Below, one piece after another: positions 19,001 to 28,356 of a stretch of 64,000 nt of DNA; position 1 is the stretch's first letter, and each line of letters opens with the position of its first letter. The notes under the pieces are model-generated. The model worked only from the letters and a program-made list of their open reading frames with translations. It was not told where the DNA came from and ran no database searches. Source of the stretch: BM520 sp964474455. GTDB taxonomy: Bacteria; Bacteroidota; Bacteroidia; Bacteroidales; BM520. The stretch lies in assembly GCA_964474455.1 (NCBI GenBank), contig CAYYSU010000006.1:16907-80906 (forward strand). Direction: 5' to 3'. A program made the translations under genes and the position numbers.

Positions 19001-19802
19001 ATCCGTGTCACCTTATTTCGAGGCAGATAAGATTTGTCATTTGGATTCCATTATTTTATATAGTGCTGCCGGTGGTGGCGGAGGAGTATATGAGTTCTTA
19101 TGGACGGTAGATCCGGGAACATGGACTTCCACAGAACAAAATCCCGAATTTTTTATGGCCGAAAGTGGTGACTTTACCTTTACCGTTGAGGTTAAAGATG
19201 ATTATAATAGCATAACAGATACATTTAATCTCACCATTAATGCTCTTCCTGAGGTAAACCTCGCTGCACCGTTTGATTCACTGGTATCTGAAGGTGTTGT
19301 GGCAGTGTGTGTATATGATTCTGTTTATCTTGATGCAACACGCGAAAATGCTGAATATCTCTGGAGTAATGGGGGCACTGGTAGTGGTATACACGTTGGA
19401 ACTACTGGTGTCGGTGCCAGCCAACAAGACTATAATGTTTTAATAACGGATAAGAATACAAGATGTAGCTATAACGCTGAAATATCCATAATATACTCCT
19501 TTGCCATGTGCTCTTACTTTATTGAGGAGTTGAACAGCCAGATACTGGAGGTGGAAATTTATCCTAATCCTGTAACCGATAAAGTAACTATATCTGTTAA
19601 TGGTGTTAAGGAGGAAACAAGGATTGTGATTAATGATCTTGTCGGAAGAAAGCAAGTTTATGAAGCTACCATTGAGGCGAACGAAACCTCTTTCAATGAT
19701 GTTATTAATATATCATCGTACCCGGCAGGCGTATATGTGGTGACCTTTATCTCAGGTGATGCCTCACATTCTCAGAAGATAATAAAAACAGTAACTGAAT
19801 AA
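16080..19802 (+). CDS. giant secreted PKD/Ig-like protein with T9SS type A sorting domain
   Basis: A 1240-residue secreted protein. The signal peptide is MSIMKYIFSILLFTLSS...SAQ. After it comes a cysteine-rich domain (~150-300) starting CEDAIPFCTGTNY, of the kind seen at the head of many Bacteroidetes cargo proteins. Residues ~310-640 are Ig-like repeats, ~640-715 a PKD domain (YHWDFDDNGASSTEENP), followed by four Ig-like repeats and a C-terminal type A sorting domain (~1160-1240: EIYPNPVTDKVTISV ... PAGVYVVTF). Its C-terminal half is colinear with that of the gene at 21849, so the two are paralogues. Likely cell-surface; function unknown. Confidence 0.88.
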   Translation: MSIMKYIFSILLFTLSSMFMSAQIISQQSVDGLDIQSCKSEYVYEGSETTNQFFEVLVSLEPVSQYYEQTFFLNRLLKAEGFYFQEFKEDDLVSFYVSRELFSQIPVVLVHEFFDEANANQIFLTLEQKNEFLSMFNLSLPGKDWSRVSGYRVVQGPTDNALCEDAIPFCTGTNYTFPAGVNSGNGQTGPYYDCLGSTPNPAWYYMKILDPGSINIYMYSTPSKDIDFCCWGPFDDPYDACSQLTASKVVSCSYSPSSSETCNIPNGQTGEYYILIITNYSNKACNINFSQTGGTGTTDCTILPPEASSNSPVCEGDNIELYAASQNGASYHWIGPQGFNSTEQNPVIENVTQQNSGPYTLTITQAAGSSDTTIMVYVKQHPTGNIYGNDEICKGDEAYLFFDLTGATPWNIKYTDGQNIYEETTFLNEYSIKVSPATSSTFTLVEVKDKFCYAEEMTGEAVVDIHPEITTFNLEAICNEAFTHYTVSFLLSGGTQGTYQVTPPGTITPGATADIFTSDPIEEGTPFSFSIVDDFDCDPVIVSGVKACDCPAYGSIVGEDTICSGQSTDIVIDLAGDAPWTVKYTANGGEPVIIDNITETPYYLTVNPLETTEYKLTYVGDIYCDGTAVGSATVYVFPQPTSIYSYEGICESEETTFLNDASIPNPGNIISYHWDFDDNGASSTEENPIYTFSAYGDFDVSLSVTSDEGCVDTYTETISVAQRVEPDAGEDQLITYGTVTTLEGSVSGGSGDYSYQWQPSYLVIDPNNLSTQTENLYDEQTFFLIATDNVSGCVGENGVHIELDGYPLSSEPESNPPQACYGQGIQLKANAFGGTESYTYSWTSDPQGYNFEIADPAIPSLTQSTTFTLTVNDGFNDFQKSIYVPVNPNPVISAGEDFAIDHGYVAELHCETIDGGSSFNFYWDPEEKIATSPYMQSPTTTNLNESTNFKVTATNEFGCATDDNIFVTVEGGPLSVSPYFEADKICHLDSIILYSAAGGGGGVYEFLWTVDPGTWTSTEQNPEFFMAESGDFTFTVEVKDDYNSITDTFNLTINALPEVNLAAPFDSLVSEGVVAVCVYDSVYLDATRENAEYLWSNGGTGSGIHVGTTGVGASQQDYNVLITDKNTRCSYNAEISIIYSFAMCSYFIEELNSQILEVEIYPNPVTDKVTISVNGVKEETRIVINDLVGRKQVYEATIEANETSFNDVINISSYPAGVYVVTFISGDASHSQKIIKTVTE

Positions 19803-19817
19803 TATTAAAAGGTTCTA

Positions 19818-21728
19818 ATGAAACGATTAAGCATAATTTCCGTATTTTTATTGATATCTATTGTGGCTTTTAGCCAGCAGGAAGCCAATAACTGGATATT
19901 TACCACTAACACTGGATTACGATTTGATACTGAACCTCCAACAGTACTTAATAACACCCCTATTTCATTCTCGTTCGGATCTTCATGTTATAGCGATTCA
20001 GATGGTAAACTACTCATCTCCACCGACGGAAATTCCATCTGGAATGGTAGTGGTAATACAATAATGAACGGTGTTGGTATTGGTGGTGATGCGGGTAGTA
20101 TTCAATCTTCACTTATTGTACCTGATCCCAGCCGTGATAATTCGCTATATGTTTTTGCTGTGGATAAATATTATGGCGATACTGAAAACAGATGTTTCAC
20201 CTATTCAAGAGTAAACCTTGCTGGCGACAACGGTAATGCCTCTGTAAGCGAAAAAAACAACCTTTTGCTTAGTGAAACACCGGAATATGTTACCGCAGTG
20301 AAACATGCAAACGGAATAGACTTCTGGGTAGTAACGCACGAATATGGTAACAATCTTTTTTATGTATATCCAATCACAAAAGATAAAGGATTGCATGCTG
20401 ATAATCCAAAAATTATCCCTGTCGGTAGAGCTCACGAGGGGAATATAAGTACTCAGGGTGTGCTGAAGCTCTCTCCCGACGGAAAATACCTTGCCAGCGT
20501 ACAGAGTGATGGTTTTTTGGAACTATTCTCGTTTAACAATGAAACCGGCAATATCATAAGTCTCGCTTCTGCTGAATTGGATCATGTGTTTAGCGCTGAA
20601 TTTGATGCAGAGAGCCGATTTCTTTATGTAAATATTAATAGTAATAGTTCGCCCATTTCGCAAATTCTTCAGTACGACCTTTCGCAACAGGAGTATTTAG
20701 AAAATGAATATGTGGTTAATACCGCTGAAGGTGATACTGTGTTTGGTGTCCTACAGTTGGGGCCGAACAGAAAGATCTATTGTACGAAATATGTTAGGGT
20801 TGCACCAAATCTCCGCGGTAACCATCTGGCGATAATACATAACCCTTCACGCCCCGGCGCTGCCTGTAACTTTAATAGAGTCGATTATCAGGATTACCCT
20901 GGTCTATATGTTGGTGAAAAAAAACTTGTTGCCGGGTTACCAAATTTCGTTACCAGCTTCCTGAATATCCCATTCTTTACTTATGACAGCATTTGTTATG
21001 GAAATGAGGTTACCTTTGATCTGGTAAACAAGGACAATATTGAATCTGTCTCCTGGAGCTTTGATGACCCGGACTCCGGTGCAAATACTTCCACCGATGA
21101 ATCTCCGACGCATGTGTTCTCTCAACCCGGTGAATATGATGTATCTGTTACAGTAAAGTTTAATGGAGAATCATATGATTATTCTGAAAAGGTAGTTGTC
21201 AACCCACTTCCTGAGATAGATTTTGGCAGTGATACTATTTATCTCTACCCGGGAGCAATAGCACCTCTTGAAGTTGAAGACATCTATTTCTCATATTTGT
21301 GGAATGATGGCAATACTAATAATATCTACCTGGCTGGTGATCCCGGTGAATACACCGTAACTGTCACTGATGATATAGGTTGTTGGGATCGTAAAACAGT
21401 AACGATATTACCCGCTAATATTTACTTTCCCAATGCTTTTACACCAAATGGTGATGGATTGAACGACGTTTTTGGCCCCAAAGGTGCTAATAGCGGACTC
21501 TTTAATATCCGAATGTTTGTTTATAACCGTATGGGACAATTGATGTATGAATCACCTGTTCTGGATGTTCTTGGCGACGACACCGGCTCTTTTGCCTGGG
21601 ATGGCACTAAAGGCGGTGAACTCATGCCCGTGGGAACCTATGTTTGGGTTGTGAAATTTGATGTTGAGAAGAAAAAAGGAGAATTTGATACCGAACAATA
21701 CTCCGGCAGCGTTACTTTACTGCGTTAG
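19818..21728 (+). CDS. secreted beta-propeller/PKD protein with T9SS type B C-terminal domain
   Basis: A 636-residue secreted protein starting 15 bases after the previous stop, so probably the same transcript. The signal peptide is MKRLSIISVFLLISIVAFSQQ. Residues ~25-390 look like a beta-propeller-type repeat region (SLIVPDPSRDNSLYVF, LKLSPDGKYLAS, LQLGPNRKIYCTKY). A PKD domain follows at ~395-465 (VSWSFDDPDSGANTSTDESP), then the C-terminal gliding-motility-associated domain from ~535 (YFPNAFTPNGDGLNDVFGP ... GSVTLLR). This architecture is common in Bacteroidetes. A hairpin terminator follows. Confidence 0.87.
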   Translation: MKRLSIISVFLLISIVAFSQQEANNWIFTTNTGLRFDTEPPTVLNNTPISFSFGSSCYSDSDGKLLISTDGNSIWNGSGNTIMNGVGIGGDAGSIQSSLIVPDPSRDNSLYVFAVDKYYGDTENRCFTYSRVNLAGDNGNASVSEKNNLLLSETPEYVTAVKHANGIDFWVVTHEYGNNLFYVYPITKDKGLHADNPKIIPVGRAHEGNISTQGVLKLSPDGKYLASVQSDGFLELFSFNNETGNIISLASAELDHVFSAEFDAESRFLYVNINSNSSPISQILQYDLSQQEYLENEYVVNTAEGDTVFGVLQLGPNRKIYCTKYVRVAPNLRGNHLAIIHNPSRPGAACNFNRVDYQDYPGLYVGEKKLVAGLPNFVTSFLNIPFFTYDSICYGNEVTFDLVNKDNIESVSWSFDDPDSGANTSTDESPTHVFSQPGEYDVSVTVKFNGESYDYSEKVVVNPLPEIDFGSDTIYLYPGAIAPLEVEDIYFSYLWNDGNTNNIYLAGDPGEYTVTVTDDIGCWDRKTVTILPANIYFPNAFTPNGDGLNDVFGPKGANSGLFNIRMFVYNRMGQLMYESPVLDVLGDDTGSFAWDGTKGGELMPVGTYVWVVKFDVEKKKGEFDTEQYSGSVTLLR

Positions 21729-21733
21729 TGATA

Positions 21734-21767
21734 AATGATTCAGCCTTTTAGCTGAATTATTATTTTT
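21734..21767 (+). terminator. hairpin terminator after the 636-residue cargo gene
   Basis: ATTCAGC (21738-21744) pairs with GCTGAAT (21751-21757) around a 6-base loop, followed by ATTATTTTT. Typical rho-independent shape. Confidence 0.65.
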
Positions 21768-21848
21768 GGTCGTTTTTATTGCATCTCTTTTGGAAATGTA
21801 GTAACTTGAGGCGCTGTACATGGTCAATTATATAATATTAATAATGGT

Positions 21849-24800
21849 ATGATGCGCACTCACATAAATAGAATTATCGTCTCTTTTGTATTGCTGGTAT
21901 CTCCCGTAATACTGCTTTCCCAAACGCCTACAATTCAGGATTGCCTTGGGGCTATCCCTGTTTGTCAGGAATCATATACTCAAACAAATGTATATAGTGG
22001 TTATGGCACTTTCAACGAAATACCCACCACCGGCTCATGTCCTAATAACTGTATGGATGGTGAAAAAAATAGTGTTTGGTATATCATAACCGTTCAGAGT
22101 AACGGTATGATGAGTTTTGAAATCAATCCTATTAAACAATCGGATGATTACGACTGGGCCGTATATAATCTTACCGAGGCCGCTTGTGAAGAAATTTATG
22201 GTAACCCCTCTCTACAGGTTGCATGTAATGCCGCCGGAGGATCCGGTTTTCATGGTAGCACAGGTGCGTGGTCTGCTATGGGTGGTAACAGCGCTTGCGA
22301 AGGCGGTGGAAATACTAATAAATGGTGCGCCGATGTGCCGGTACTCGAAGGTGAAACATATGTCGTTTGTGTTAGTAACTGGACTCAATCTACCGAAGGA
22401 TATACCATCGACTTCTCCCCATCAACAGCTAATATTTATGATAACGTAAAGCCATTTATTAGTTGGGTGCAGGAGTCATTTGGATGTATTGGTGAAACAG
22501 AATTATATTTCGACTTCTCCGAATTTATGCTGTGTGAAACAGTAGCAGCAACAGACTTTTCTCTCCTTGACCCCAATGGTGAAGAACTCATAATACTTGA
22601 TATTGTTGGTGATGCTTGTGAAAGCGGTGGTACTCAGGAAGTGAGCTTTAAACTTGTGCTGGATCCTTCAACTCCTATCGTTGAAACCGGAATGCACAGC
22701 CTGATAATTGAAGGCCCCGTGGCAGACCTTTGTCAGAACTATGCTAACCTGGAATCCTTTGATTTTATGGTTGTTACTGACGCCCCCTATGTGGACTTTA
22801 ACGGCCTCCCCGCCAATGCATGTATCACAGATAGTCCTAAATTACTTACCGCAAATAAAGATGAAGGAACCTTTTCCATTGATCCCGACTGTGGCGATTG
22901 CCTTACTGATAATGGCGACGGAACTGCAACTTTAACTCCCTCCCTAATGGATGTGGGAGTATATAATGTCAACTTCTATTACGACGACGGCCTTTGTGAT
23001 AATGATACTACCCAGATCATTCTTATGAATTCGCTGCCGGCAGTTTTTACACTTAATGATGGCGGTACTTTCTGTGAAGGTGATCAGGGCGTGGAAGTAA
23101 TCCTTGATGGTACTGAAAGCATGGTTTGGTATGACCTTAAATGTAATGGCCAGTATCTGGAATCACGACTGGGAACGGGTAGCCAATTAAGTTTTGGCTA
23201 CCAGGATATTCCAGGAACATACTCCGTAGAGGCATCCAGCTTTTGTGGTACTTCGTCAATGTCAGGTAACTGTGTCATTGAAGAGGTTCCGGCTCCCGCA
23301 ATTTTTGATATCTCCGGACCGAACTTCTACTGTGATAATACTGACGGGGCTGTGATAACTGTCAATGATAGTGAATCCGGCGTTACATACGAACTCCTGT
23401 TAAATGGAAATCCCCTCTCTCCTCCGTTAACACTTCTTGGCGTTGGAGGCGTAATAAGCTTCCCGCCGCAAACCGCAGAAGGAGTTTACACGGTATATGC
23501 ACAGGAGAGTGGATGTGATAATATGATGAATGGCTCTGTTAACGTGTCTGCCAGGCCAACACCCGAAGCGGAGTTCTCTTATAGTGGCGTGTGTCAGTTC
23601 GTTCCAACAGAATTTAGTGACCAATCAAATATCTCCTCCGGATCCATCGAAAACTACTTGTGGGATTTTGATGATAGTGGCAATACTTCAACAGAGGAAA
23701 ATCCGGAACACACCTTTTCCAATTATGGCGACTTTAATGTCTCTCTAACGGTATCTTCCGATTATGGATGCGAAGATGTTATTACCGAAACAGTGACAAT
23801 AATAGAAGGAATAAATGCTGATGCCGGGGAAGACCATGAGATAAACTATGGTACTACAACAACACTGCAAGGAAGTGCTACTGGTGGAAGCAATACCTTT
23901 ACCTATCTGTGGGAGCCACAAGATCGCGTTGTGAATCCAACAGCGGCAACAACTGAAACGGAGATACTTATTGACGAGACTAATTTTACACTTAAGGTTA
24001 ATGACAGTGGCAGTGAGTGTTATGGCCAGGCTGAAGTAATGATTACCCTGAAAGGAGGTCCATTGCGCGCTGAACCTTATGCCAGTGCAGAATATGTTTG
24101 CTCCGGTGAAGGTGTTTCCTTGTATGCCAATCCTAATGGTGGCTCTGAAGAATATGAGATTTCATGGGTCGATGATCATGGCAATAGCTATCCTGTTGTT
24201 AATCCGGTAATCAATGCATTGTTAGAATCCACAACCTTCACTGTAACTATTGATGATGATTATACAATCATAGAAGAAGATGTTTATGTGGAAGTGAAAG
24301 ACAACCCCGATGTTTATGCAGGAACTGACCAGATAATCCCTCATAACTATTTTACTTCTTTAGAATGTCAAGCTGTTGGTGAAAACATGGAGTATCAGTG
24401 GACACCGGAAGAGTTTATTGATGGTAGCAACACCATATATAATCCTACAACCATTCCTCTTACTGAAAATGTTCGATTTATAGTGTACGTTACAAATGAA
24501 TGGGGCTGCTCGTCGAATGATGATATGGACGTTAGTGTGGAAGGTGGCCCACTGGGAACAAGTGCTTATGCTGCCGATACAATCTTATGTCAATACGATT
24601 CACTATATCTGTTCTCGAGCCCTTATGGTGGCGGAAAACCATGGAACTACGCCTGGTCTGTATCTACCGATACATGGACTTCAGATGAAGAAAATCCTGT
24701 TATATATGCCGACGACACAGGTGAATTTACCTATTACCTTGTATTAACAGATCAGCAGAATAGGGTGGATACAAGCATTGTTGTTACTGTTCACCCACGG

Positions 24801-25370
24801 CCTGTTCTCGATCTTATATATGACAATAATTTTGACTCCATCGTAAATGAAGATAGCAGACAAGTGGCGGTGTGTGTTTATGATTCCGTAGCTCTTGATG
24901 CCGGAAACCCCGGATTCTCATATATCTGGAGCACCGGAGCCACGGATCAGGTTATACAGGTGGGAACCACAGGTGTTGGCTCTCCAACACAACGTTATTT
25001 CGTGGATGTGCTTGACACGGTGACAGGATGTGCCAGCAGTGATACCATCAATATTATCTACTCCTTTGCAATGTGTTCATACTCCATCGATGAACTTAAC
25101 GGTCAGAAACTTGATGTGACACTATTCCCCAATCCGGTGAATAATAACCTTAACGTCTTTGTTTCCGGAATTCAAAAGCATACAGAGGTCTATATCACTG
25201 ATATAATCGGTAAACGTATATTATATCATGTTACCATTCCGGAAAACAGTGATGCTTGGAACCATGAATTTGACTTCTCTGCTATTCCTGCCGGTACTTA
25301 CCTTATAACATTCTCCTCAGGAGAGGCTATACATACTGAGAAAATTATTAAAGGCGATTTTAGATACTAG
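21849..25370 (+). CDS. giant secreted PKD/Ig-like protein with T9SS type A sorting domain (paralogue)
   Basis: A 1173-residue secreted protein. The signal peptide ends near LLSQTPT. The N-terminal cysteine-rich domain (~30-210; DCLGAIPVCQESY, GEKNSVWYIITV) differs from that of the 16080 gene. From ~575 onward the two proteins match in order: a PKD domain (YLWDFDDSGNTSTEENP), an AGEDHEINYGTTTTLQG repeat, three more Ig-like repeats with GGPL linkers, an IIYSFAMCSYSIDELNGQ junction and a type A sorting domain (LFPNPVNNNLNVFV ... PAGTYLITF). Probably a surface protein exported by T9SS; ligand unknown. Confidence 0.88.
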   Translation: MMRTHINRIIVSFVLLVSPVILLSQTPTIQDCLGAIPVCQESYTQTNVYSGYGTFNEIPTTGSCPNNCMDGEKNSVWYIITVQSNGMMSFEINPIKQSDDYDWAVYNLTEAACEEIYGNPSLQVACNAAGGSGFHGSTGAWSAMGGNSACEGGGNTNKWCADVPVLEGETYVVCVSNWTQSTEGYTIDFSPSTANIYDNVKPFISWVQESFGCIGETELYFDFSEFMLCETVAATDFSLLDPNGEELIILDIVGDACESGGTQEVSFKLVLDPSTPIVETGMHSLIIEGPVADLCQNYANLESFDFMVVTDAPYVDFNGLPANACITDSPKLLTANKDEGTFSIDPDCGDCLTDNGDGTATLTPSLMDVGVYNVNFYYDDGLCDNDTTQIILMNSLPAVFTLNDGGTFCEGDQGVEVILDGTESMVWYDLKCNGQYLESRLGTGSQLSFGYQDIPGTYSVEASSFCGTSSMSGNCVIEEVPAPAIFDISGPNFYCDNTDGAVITVNDSESGVTYELLLNGNPLSPPLTLLGVGGVISFPPQTAEGVYTVYAQESGCDNMMNGSVNVSARPTPEAEFSYSGVCQFVPTEFSDQSNISSGSIENYLWDFDDSGNTSTEENPEHTFSNYGDFNVSLTVSSDYGCEDVITETVTIIEGINADAGEDHEINYGTTTTLQGSATGGSNTFTYLWEPQDRVVNPTAATTETEILIDETNFTLKVNDSGSECYGQAEVMITLKGGPLRAEPYASAEYVCSGEGVSLYANPNGGSEEYEISWVDDHGNSYPVVNPVINALLESTTFTVTIDDDYTIIEEDVYVEVKDNPDVYAGTDQIIPHNYFTSLECQAVGENMEYQWTPEEFIDGSNTIYNPTTIPLTENVRFIVYVTNEWGCSSNDDMDVSVEGGPLGTSAYAADTILCQYDSLYLFSSPYGGGKPWNYAWSVSTDTWTSDEENPVIYADDTGEFTYYLVLTDQQNRVDTSIVVTVHPRPVLDLIYDNNFDSIVNEDSRQVAVCVYDSVALDAGNPGFSYIWSTGATDQVIQVGTTGVGSPTQRYFVDVLDTVTGCASSDTINIIYSFAMCSYSIDELNGQKLDVTLFPNPVNNNLNVFVSGIQKHTEVYITDIIGKRILYHVTIPENSDAWNHEFDFSAIPAGTYLITFSSGEAIHTEKIIKGDFRY

Positions 25371-25389
25371 TGGATATAACTAATTTTTT

Positions 25390-25432
25390 AAATGGGCATT
25401 TTATTCTTTATGGAGATATAAAATGCCCATTT
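25390..25432 (+). terminator. strong hairpin terminator between cargo cluster and tex
   Basis: A perfect 14-bp inverted repeat, AAATGGGCATTTTA / TAAAATGCCCATTT, with a 15-base loop and T-rich flanks on both sides; it may work in both directions. Confidence 0.8.
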
Positions 25433-25453
25433 TGATTTTGTATTTTTGTTTTT

Positions 25454-27595
25454 ATGAAACAGAAAGAATATTATGTTAAGATAGCCCTGGAGTTAAATAT
25501 CCAGGCTCACCAGGTTAAGAATACCATGCTGCTGCTTGATGAAGGCGCCACAGTGCCTTTTATAGCCCGCTACAGAAAAGAGATGACAGGCAGCCTTGAT
25601 GAGGTTCAGGTTATGGCGATTCGTGACCGCGTGGCGCAGCTCAGAGATCTGGATAAGCGGCGAGAGTCGATTATGGAGTCTCTGAAAGAACAGGGTAACC
25701 TCTGCGAAGAGCTCGAAAAGAAAATCCTGGAGGCTGACACCATGTCGTCGCTGGAAGATCTCTATCTTCCTTTCCGACCCAAAAGACGTACACGCGCTAC
25801 AATAGCACGCGAAAAAGGCCTTGAACCACTGGCAAAGATTATTATGTCACAACCTTTTGATGATATCTATGCCCGTGCCGACAGATTTGTGGATCCGTCC
25901 AAAGAGGTGACTAATGCCCAAGAGGCTGTAAAAGGTGCACAGGATATCATCAGCGAATGGATCTCTGAACATGCTTACACCAGAAAAAGAGTGCGCAGCC
26001 TTTTTGAGCGTGATGCCATGATGGAGTCCAAAGTGGCTAAAGGAAAAGAGTCTGAAGGGGAGAAGTACCGGACATATTATGAGCATAATGAGAAAGTTAA
26101 CAAGGCTCCTTCGCATCGCATCTTAGCGATGTTCAGAGGCGAGAAAGAGGGGTTCCTGAAAATAAATATCAGACCCCATGAGGAAAAGGCTCTGGATATT
26201 CTACACCAAATTTGGATAAGAAATGATAGTGAAGCAGCTGCGCTGATACGTGGGTCAATAAAGGATGCGTATAAAAGGCTGCTGGCACCATCCATAGAGA
26301 CGGAAATACGCCATGCGGTAAAAGAGAAAGCCGATGAAGTAGCTATCAGTGTCTTTACAGAAAATCTGCGTCAGCTGCTAATGGCACCGCCACTGGGAGG
26401 CAAAAGCGTCCTGGCCATAGATCCGGGATTCAGAACAGGATGTAAGGTTGTTTGCCTGGATAAATACGGTAACCTGCTTCATAATGAAACCATATACCCA
26501 CACCCGCCGGAGCGACAATTAAAACAATCGATCAATAAACTGGTGAACCTGGTTGATACCTACGATATCGAAGCGGTGGCTATTGGCAACGGTACCGCAG
26601 GACGCGAAACAGAGTCGTTTGTAAAACGTATCCGGTTCAACAGAGAGCTGGTTGCCGTGGTGGTGAATGAGAGCGGCGCCTCCATATATTCCGCCTCAAA
26701 GATCGCCCGGGACGAGTTCCCTGATTACGACGTAACAGTGCGTGGAGCTGTATCCATAGGACGCCGCCTGATGGATCCCCTGGCAGAGCTGGTAAAGATA
26801 GATCCAAAGTCCATTGGTGTGGGTCAGTACCAGCACGATGTTAACCAAAACGCCCTCCAGCAAAGCCTCGACGATGTGGTGGTGAGCTGTGTTAACAATG
26901 TGGGCGTAGCGGTAAATACTTCCAGCAAGCAACTGCTGACTTATGTCTCCGGTCTGGGACCTGTTTTGGCGCAAAATATCATCGACTACCGCACCGACAA
27001 TGGTTCTTTCAAATCCAGAGAAGAGCTGAAAAAAGTGGCCCGATTCGGAGCAAAAGCCTTTGAACAATCTGCCGGATTCCTGCGTATCAGAGGTGCTGAA
27101 AATCCACTCGACGAAAGCGCTGTGCACCCCGAAAGCTATTACGTGGTTAAGAAGTTTGCTAAGAAACTTAACTGCTCTGTCGACGACCTCATTGGCATGA
27201 AGGATTTGCAGAGCAAGTTGTCGCTGGAGGAGTTTACTGATGATAATGTGGGAATACCAACACTAAAAGATATCATCTCCGAGCTGGCGAAGCCGGGACG
27301 TGACCCCAGGAAAGATATAAAGATGTTTGAATTTGACCCCAATGTGCGTAATGTCGACGACCTGAACCCCGGAATGGTGCTGCCCGGTATCGTTACCAAT
27401 ATAACAGCTTTTGGGGCATTTGTGGATGTCGGAGTGCATCAGGATGGCCTGGTACACGTTAGTCAAATGGCTGATGCATATATATCTGATCCTAACGATG
27501 TTGTGCGACTGAATCAGCATGTGCAAGTGAAAGTCCTGGAGGTGGATATGCGTAGAAAAAGAATTCAGCTCTCCATGAAAGGTGTTTCGCAATAA
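25454..27595 (+). CDS. tex: Tex family RNA-binding transcription accessory protein
   Basis: A 713-residue cytoplasmic protein. The N-terminal helical region contains GATVPFIARYRKEMTG, the Tex signature. A YqgF/RuvX-like domain begins near 318 (VLAIDPGFRTGCK), followed by helix-hairpin-helix motifs (VSGLGPVLAQNIIDYR, and SREELKKVARFGAKAFEQSAGF) and a C-terminal S1 RNA-binding domain at ~638-710 (ITAFGAFVDVGVHQDGLVHVSQ). Tex is related to eukaryotic Spt6 and binds nucleic acid during transcription. A TATTTTTG -7 element lies at 25441-25448, only 5 bases before the ATG, suggesting a leaderless or very short-leader transcript. Confidence 0.96.
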   Translation: MKQKEYYVKIALELNIQAHQVKNTMLLLDEGATVPFIARYRKEMTGSLDEVQVMAIRDRVAQLRDLDKRRESIMESLKEQGNLCEELEKKILEADTMSSLEDLYLPFRPKRRTRATIAREKGLEPLAKIIMSQPFDDIYARADRFVDPSKEVTNAQEAVKGAQDIISEWISEHAYTRKRVRSLFERDAMMESKVAKGKESEGEKYRTYYEHNEKVNKAPSHRILAMFRGEKEGFLKINIRPHEEKALDILHQIWIRNDSEAAALIRGSIKDAYKRLLAPSIETEIRHAVKEKADEVAISVFTENLRQLLMAPPLGGKSVLAIDPGFRTGCKVVCLDKYGNLLHNETIYPHPPERQLKQSINKLVNLVDTYDIEAVAIGNGTAGRETESFVKRIRFNRELVAVVVNESGASIYSASKIARDEFPDYDVTVRGAVSIGRRLMDPLAELVKIDPKSIGVGQYQHDVNQNALQQSLDDVVVSCVNNVGVAVNTSSKQLLTYVSGLGPVLAQNIIDYRTDNGSFKSREELKKVARFGAKAFEQSAGFLRIRGAENPLDESAVHPESYYVVKKFAKKLNCSVDDLIGMKDLQSKLSLEEFTDDNVGIPTLKDIISELAKPGRDPRKDIKMFEFDPNVRNVDDLNPGMVLPGIVTNITAFGAFVDVGVHQDGLVHVSQMADAYISDPNDVVRLNQHVQVKVLEVDMRRKRIQLSMKGVSQ

Positions 27596-27670
27596 ATTTA
27601 AACACTAATGCTATCTTTGTGGCGTTATTATTCTTCAATAACTGTTATCTTTAGTATGAAAAGTGGGATT

Positions 27671-28354
27671 ATGAGAAAATGGATTCTTCTGGCAGTAATG
27701 ATTATTGCAATCTCCCGGGGAGTGTCGGGGCAGATTATTCAGGGTGCATTGATATTTGGAGGTAATTTGTCGCAGGTGGACGGCGATGAGGTATATGGTT
27801 TTAATAACCTGGGCTTTAATGCCGGTGCGGCAGCTATTATGCCCTTTGGTAACAACTGGTCCATGACCATTGAAGCGCTCTATTCTCAAAAAGGAGCTCA
27901 TAGAAAAAAGCAGTTTAATGTGGACGATGAAACACGCAATGGCTCATACGATTATGACCTCTCTTATGGTGAAATACCGGTTTTAATACAGTATACCGAT
28001 AAAGATGTAATGACATTCGGTGCCGGGTTAAGTTATGGCAGATTAATCGATTACCAGGAGATCGATCATCGCGACCCGGGTTATGTTGTTGTGGAATATG
28101 ATTCGCCCCCATCAATACATAATGTTGAGGTTTTGGGTGATATCCGTTTCCGCGTGTACGAGAAGTTGAAAATGAATTTTCGCTATTCATACTCGTTGTT
28201 CTCCTTCCGTGATGCGGAGTTTAACTGGACTGGATCCGATCATCCGGAAGAGCGACAACAGTATCACAGCGTTATTACATGGCGTATGATATGGGTTATT
28301 AACGAGCGTCAGTCAAAGAGAACACAAAAAGAGACGGAGATATATAACCGATAA
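27671..28354 (+). CDS. PorT-like outer-membrane beta-barrel protein
   Basis: About 227 residues from the chosen start MRKWILLAVMII, which gives a clean signal peptide ending near GVSGQ. The mature part alternates hydrophobic and polar residues as in a small outer-membrane barrel of the PorT / outer membrane protein beta-barrel family, with segments such as NNWSMTIEALYSQKG and MTFGAGLSYGRLIDY. The open frame extends upstream to 27608, but that stretch contains a TATCTTTG promoter-like element (27612-27619) and would disrupt the signal peptide, so I reject the longer form. ATG at 27656 is another possible start. Probably a structural or porin-like protein; no defined function. Confidence 0.72.
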   Translation: MRKWILLAVMIIAISRGVSGQIIQGALIFGGNLSQVDGDEVYGFNNLGFNAGAAAIMPFGNNWSMTIEALYSQKGAHRKKQFNVDDETRNGSYDYDLSYGEIPVLIQYTDKDVMTFGAGLSYGRLIDYQEIDHRDPGYVVVEYDSPPSIHNVEVLGDIRFRVYEKLKMNFRYSYSLFSFRDAEFNWTGSDHPEERQQYHSVITWRMIWVINERQSKRTQKETEIYNR

Positions 28355-28356
28355 CC

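Noticed and set aside
27608..27670. Longer start for the outer-membrane barrel gene
   Set aside because: The extra codons contain a TATCTTTG promoter-like element and no signal peptide would be formed.
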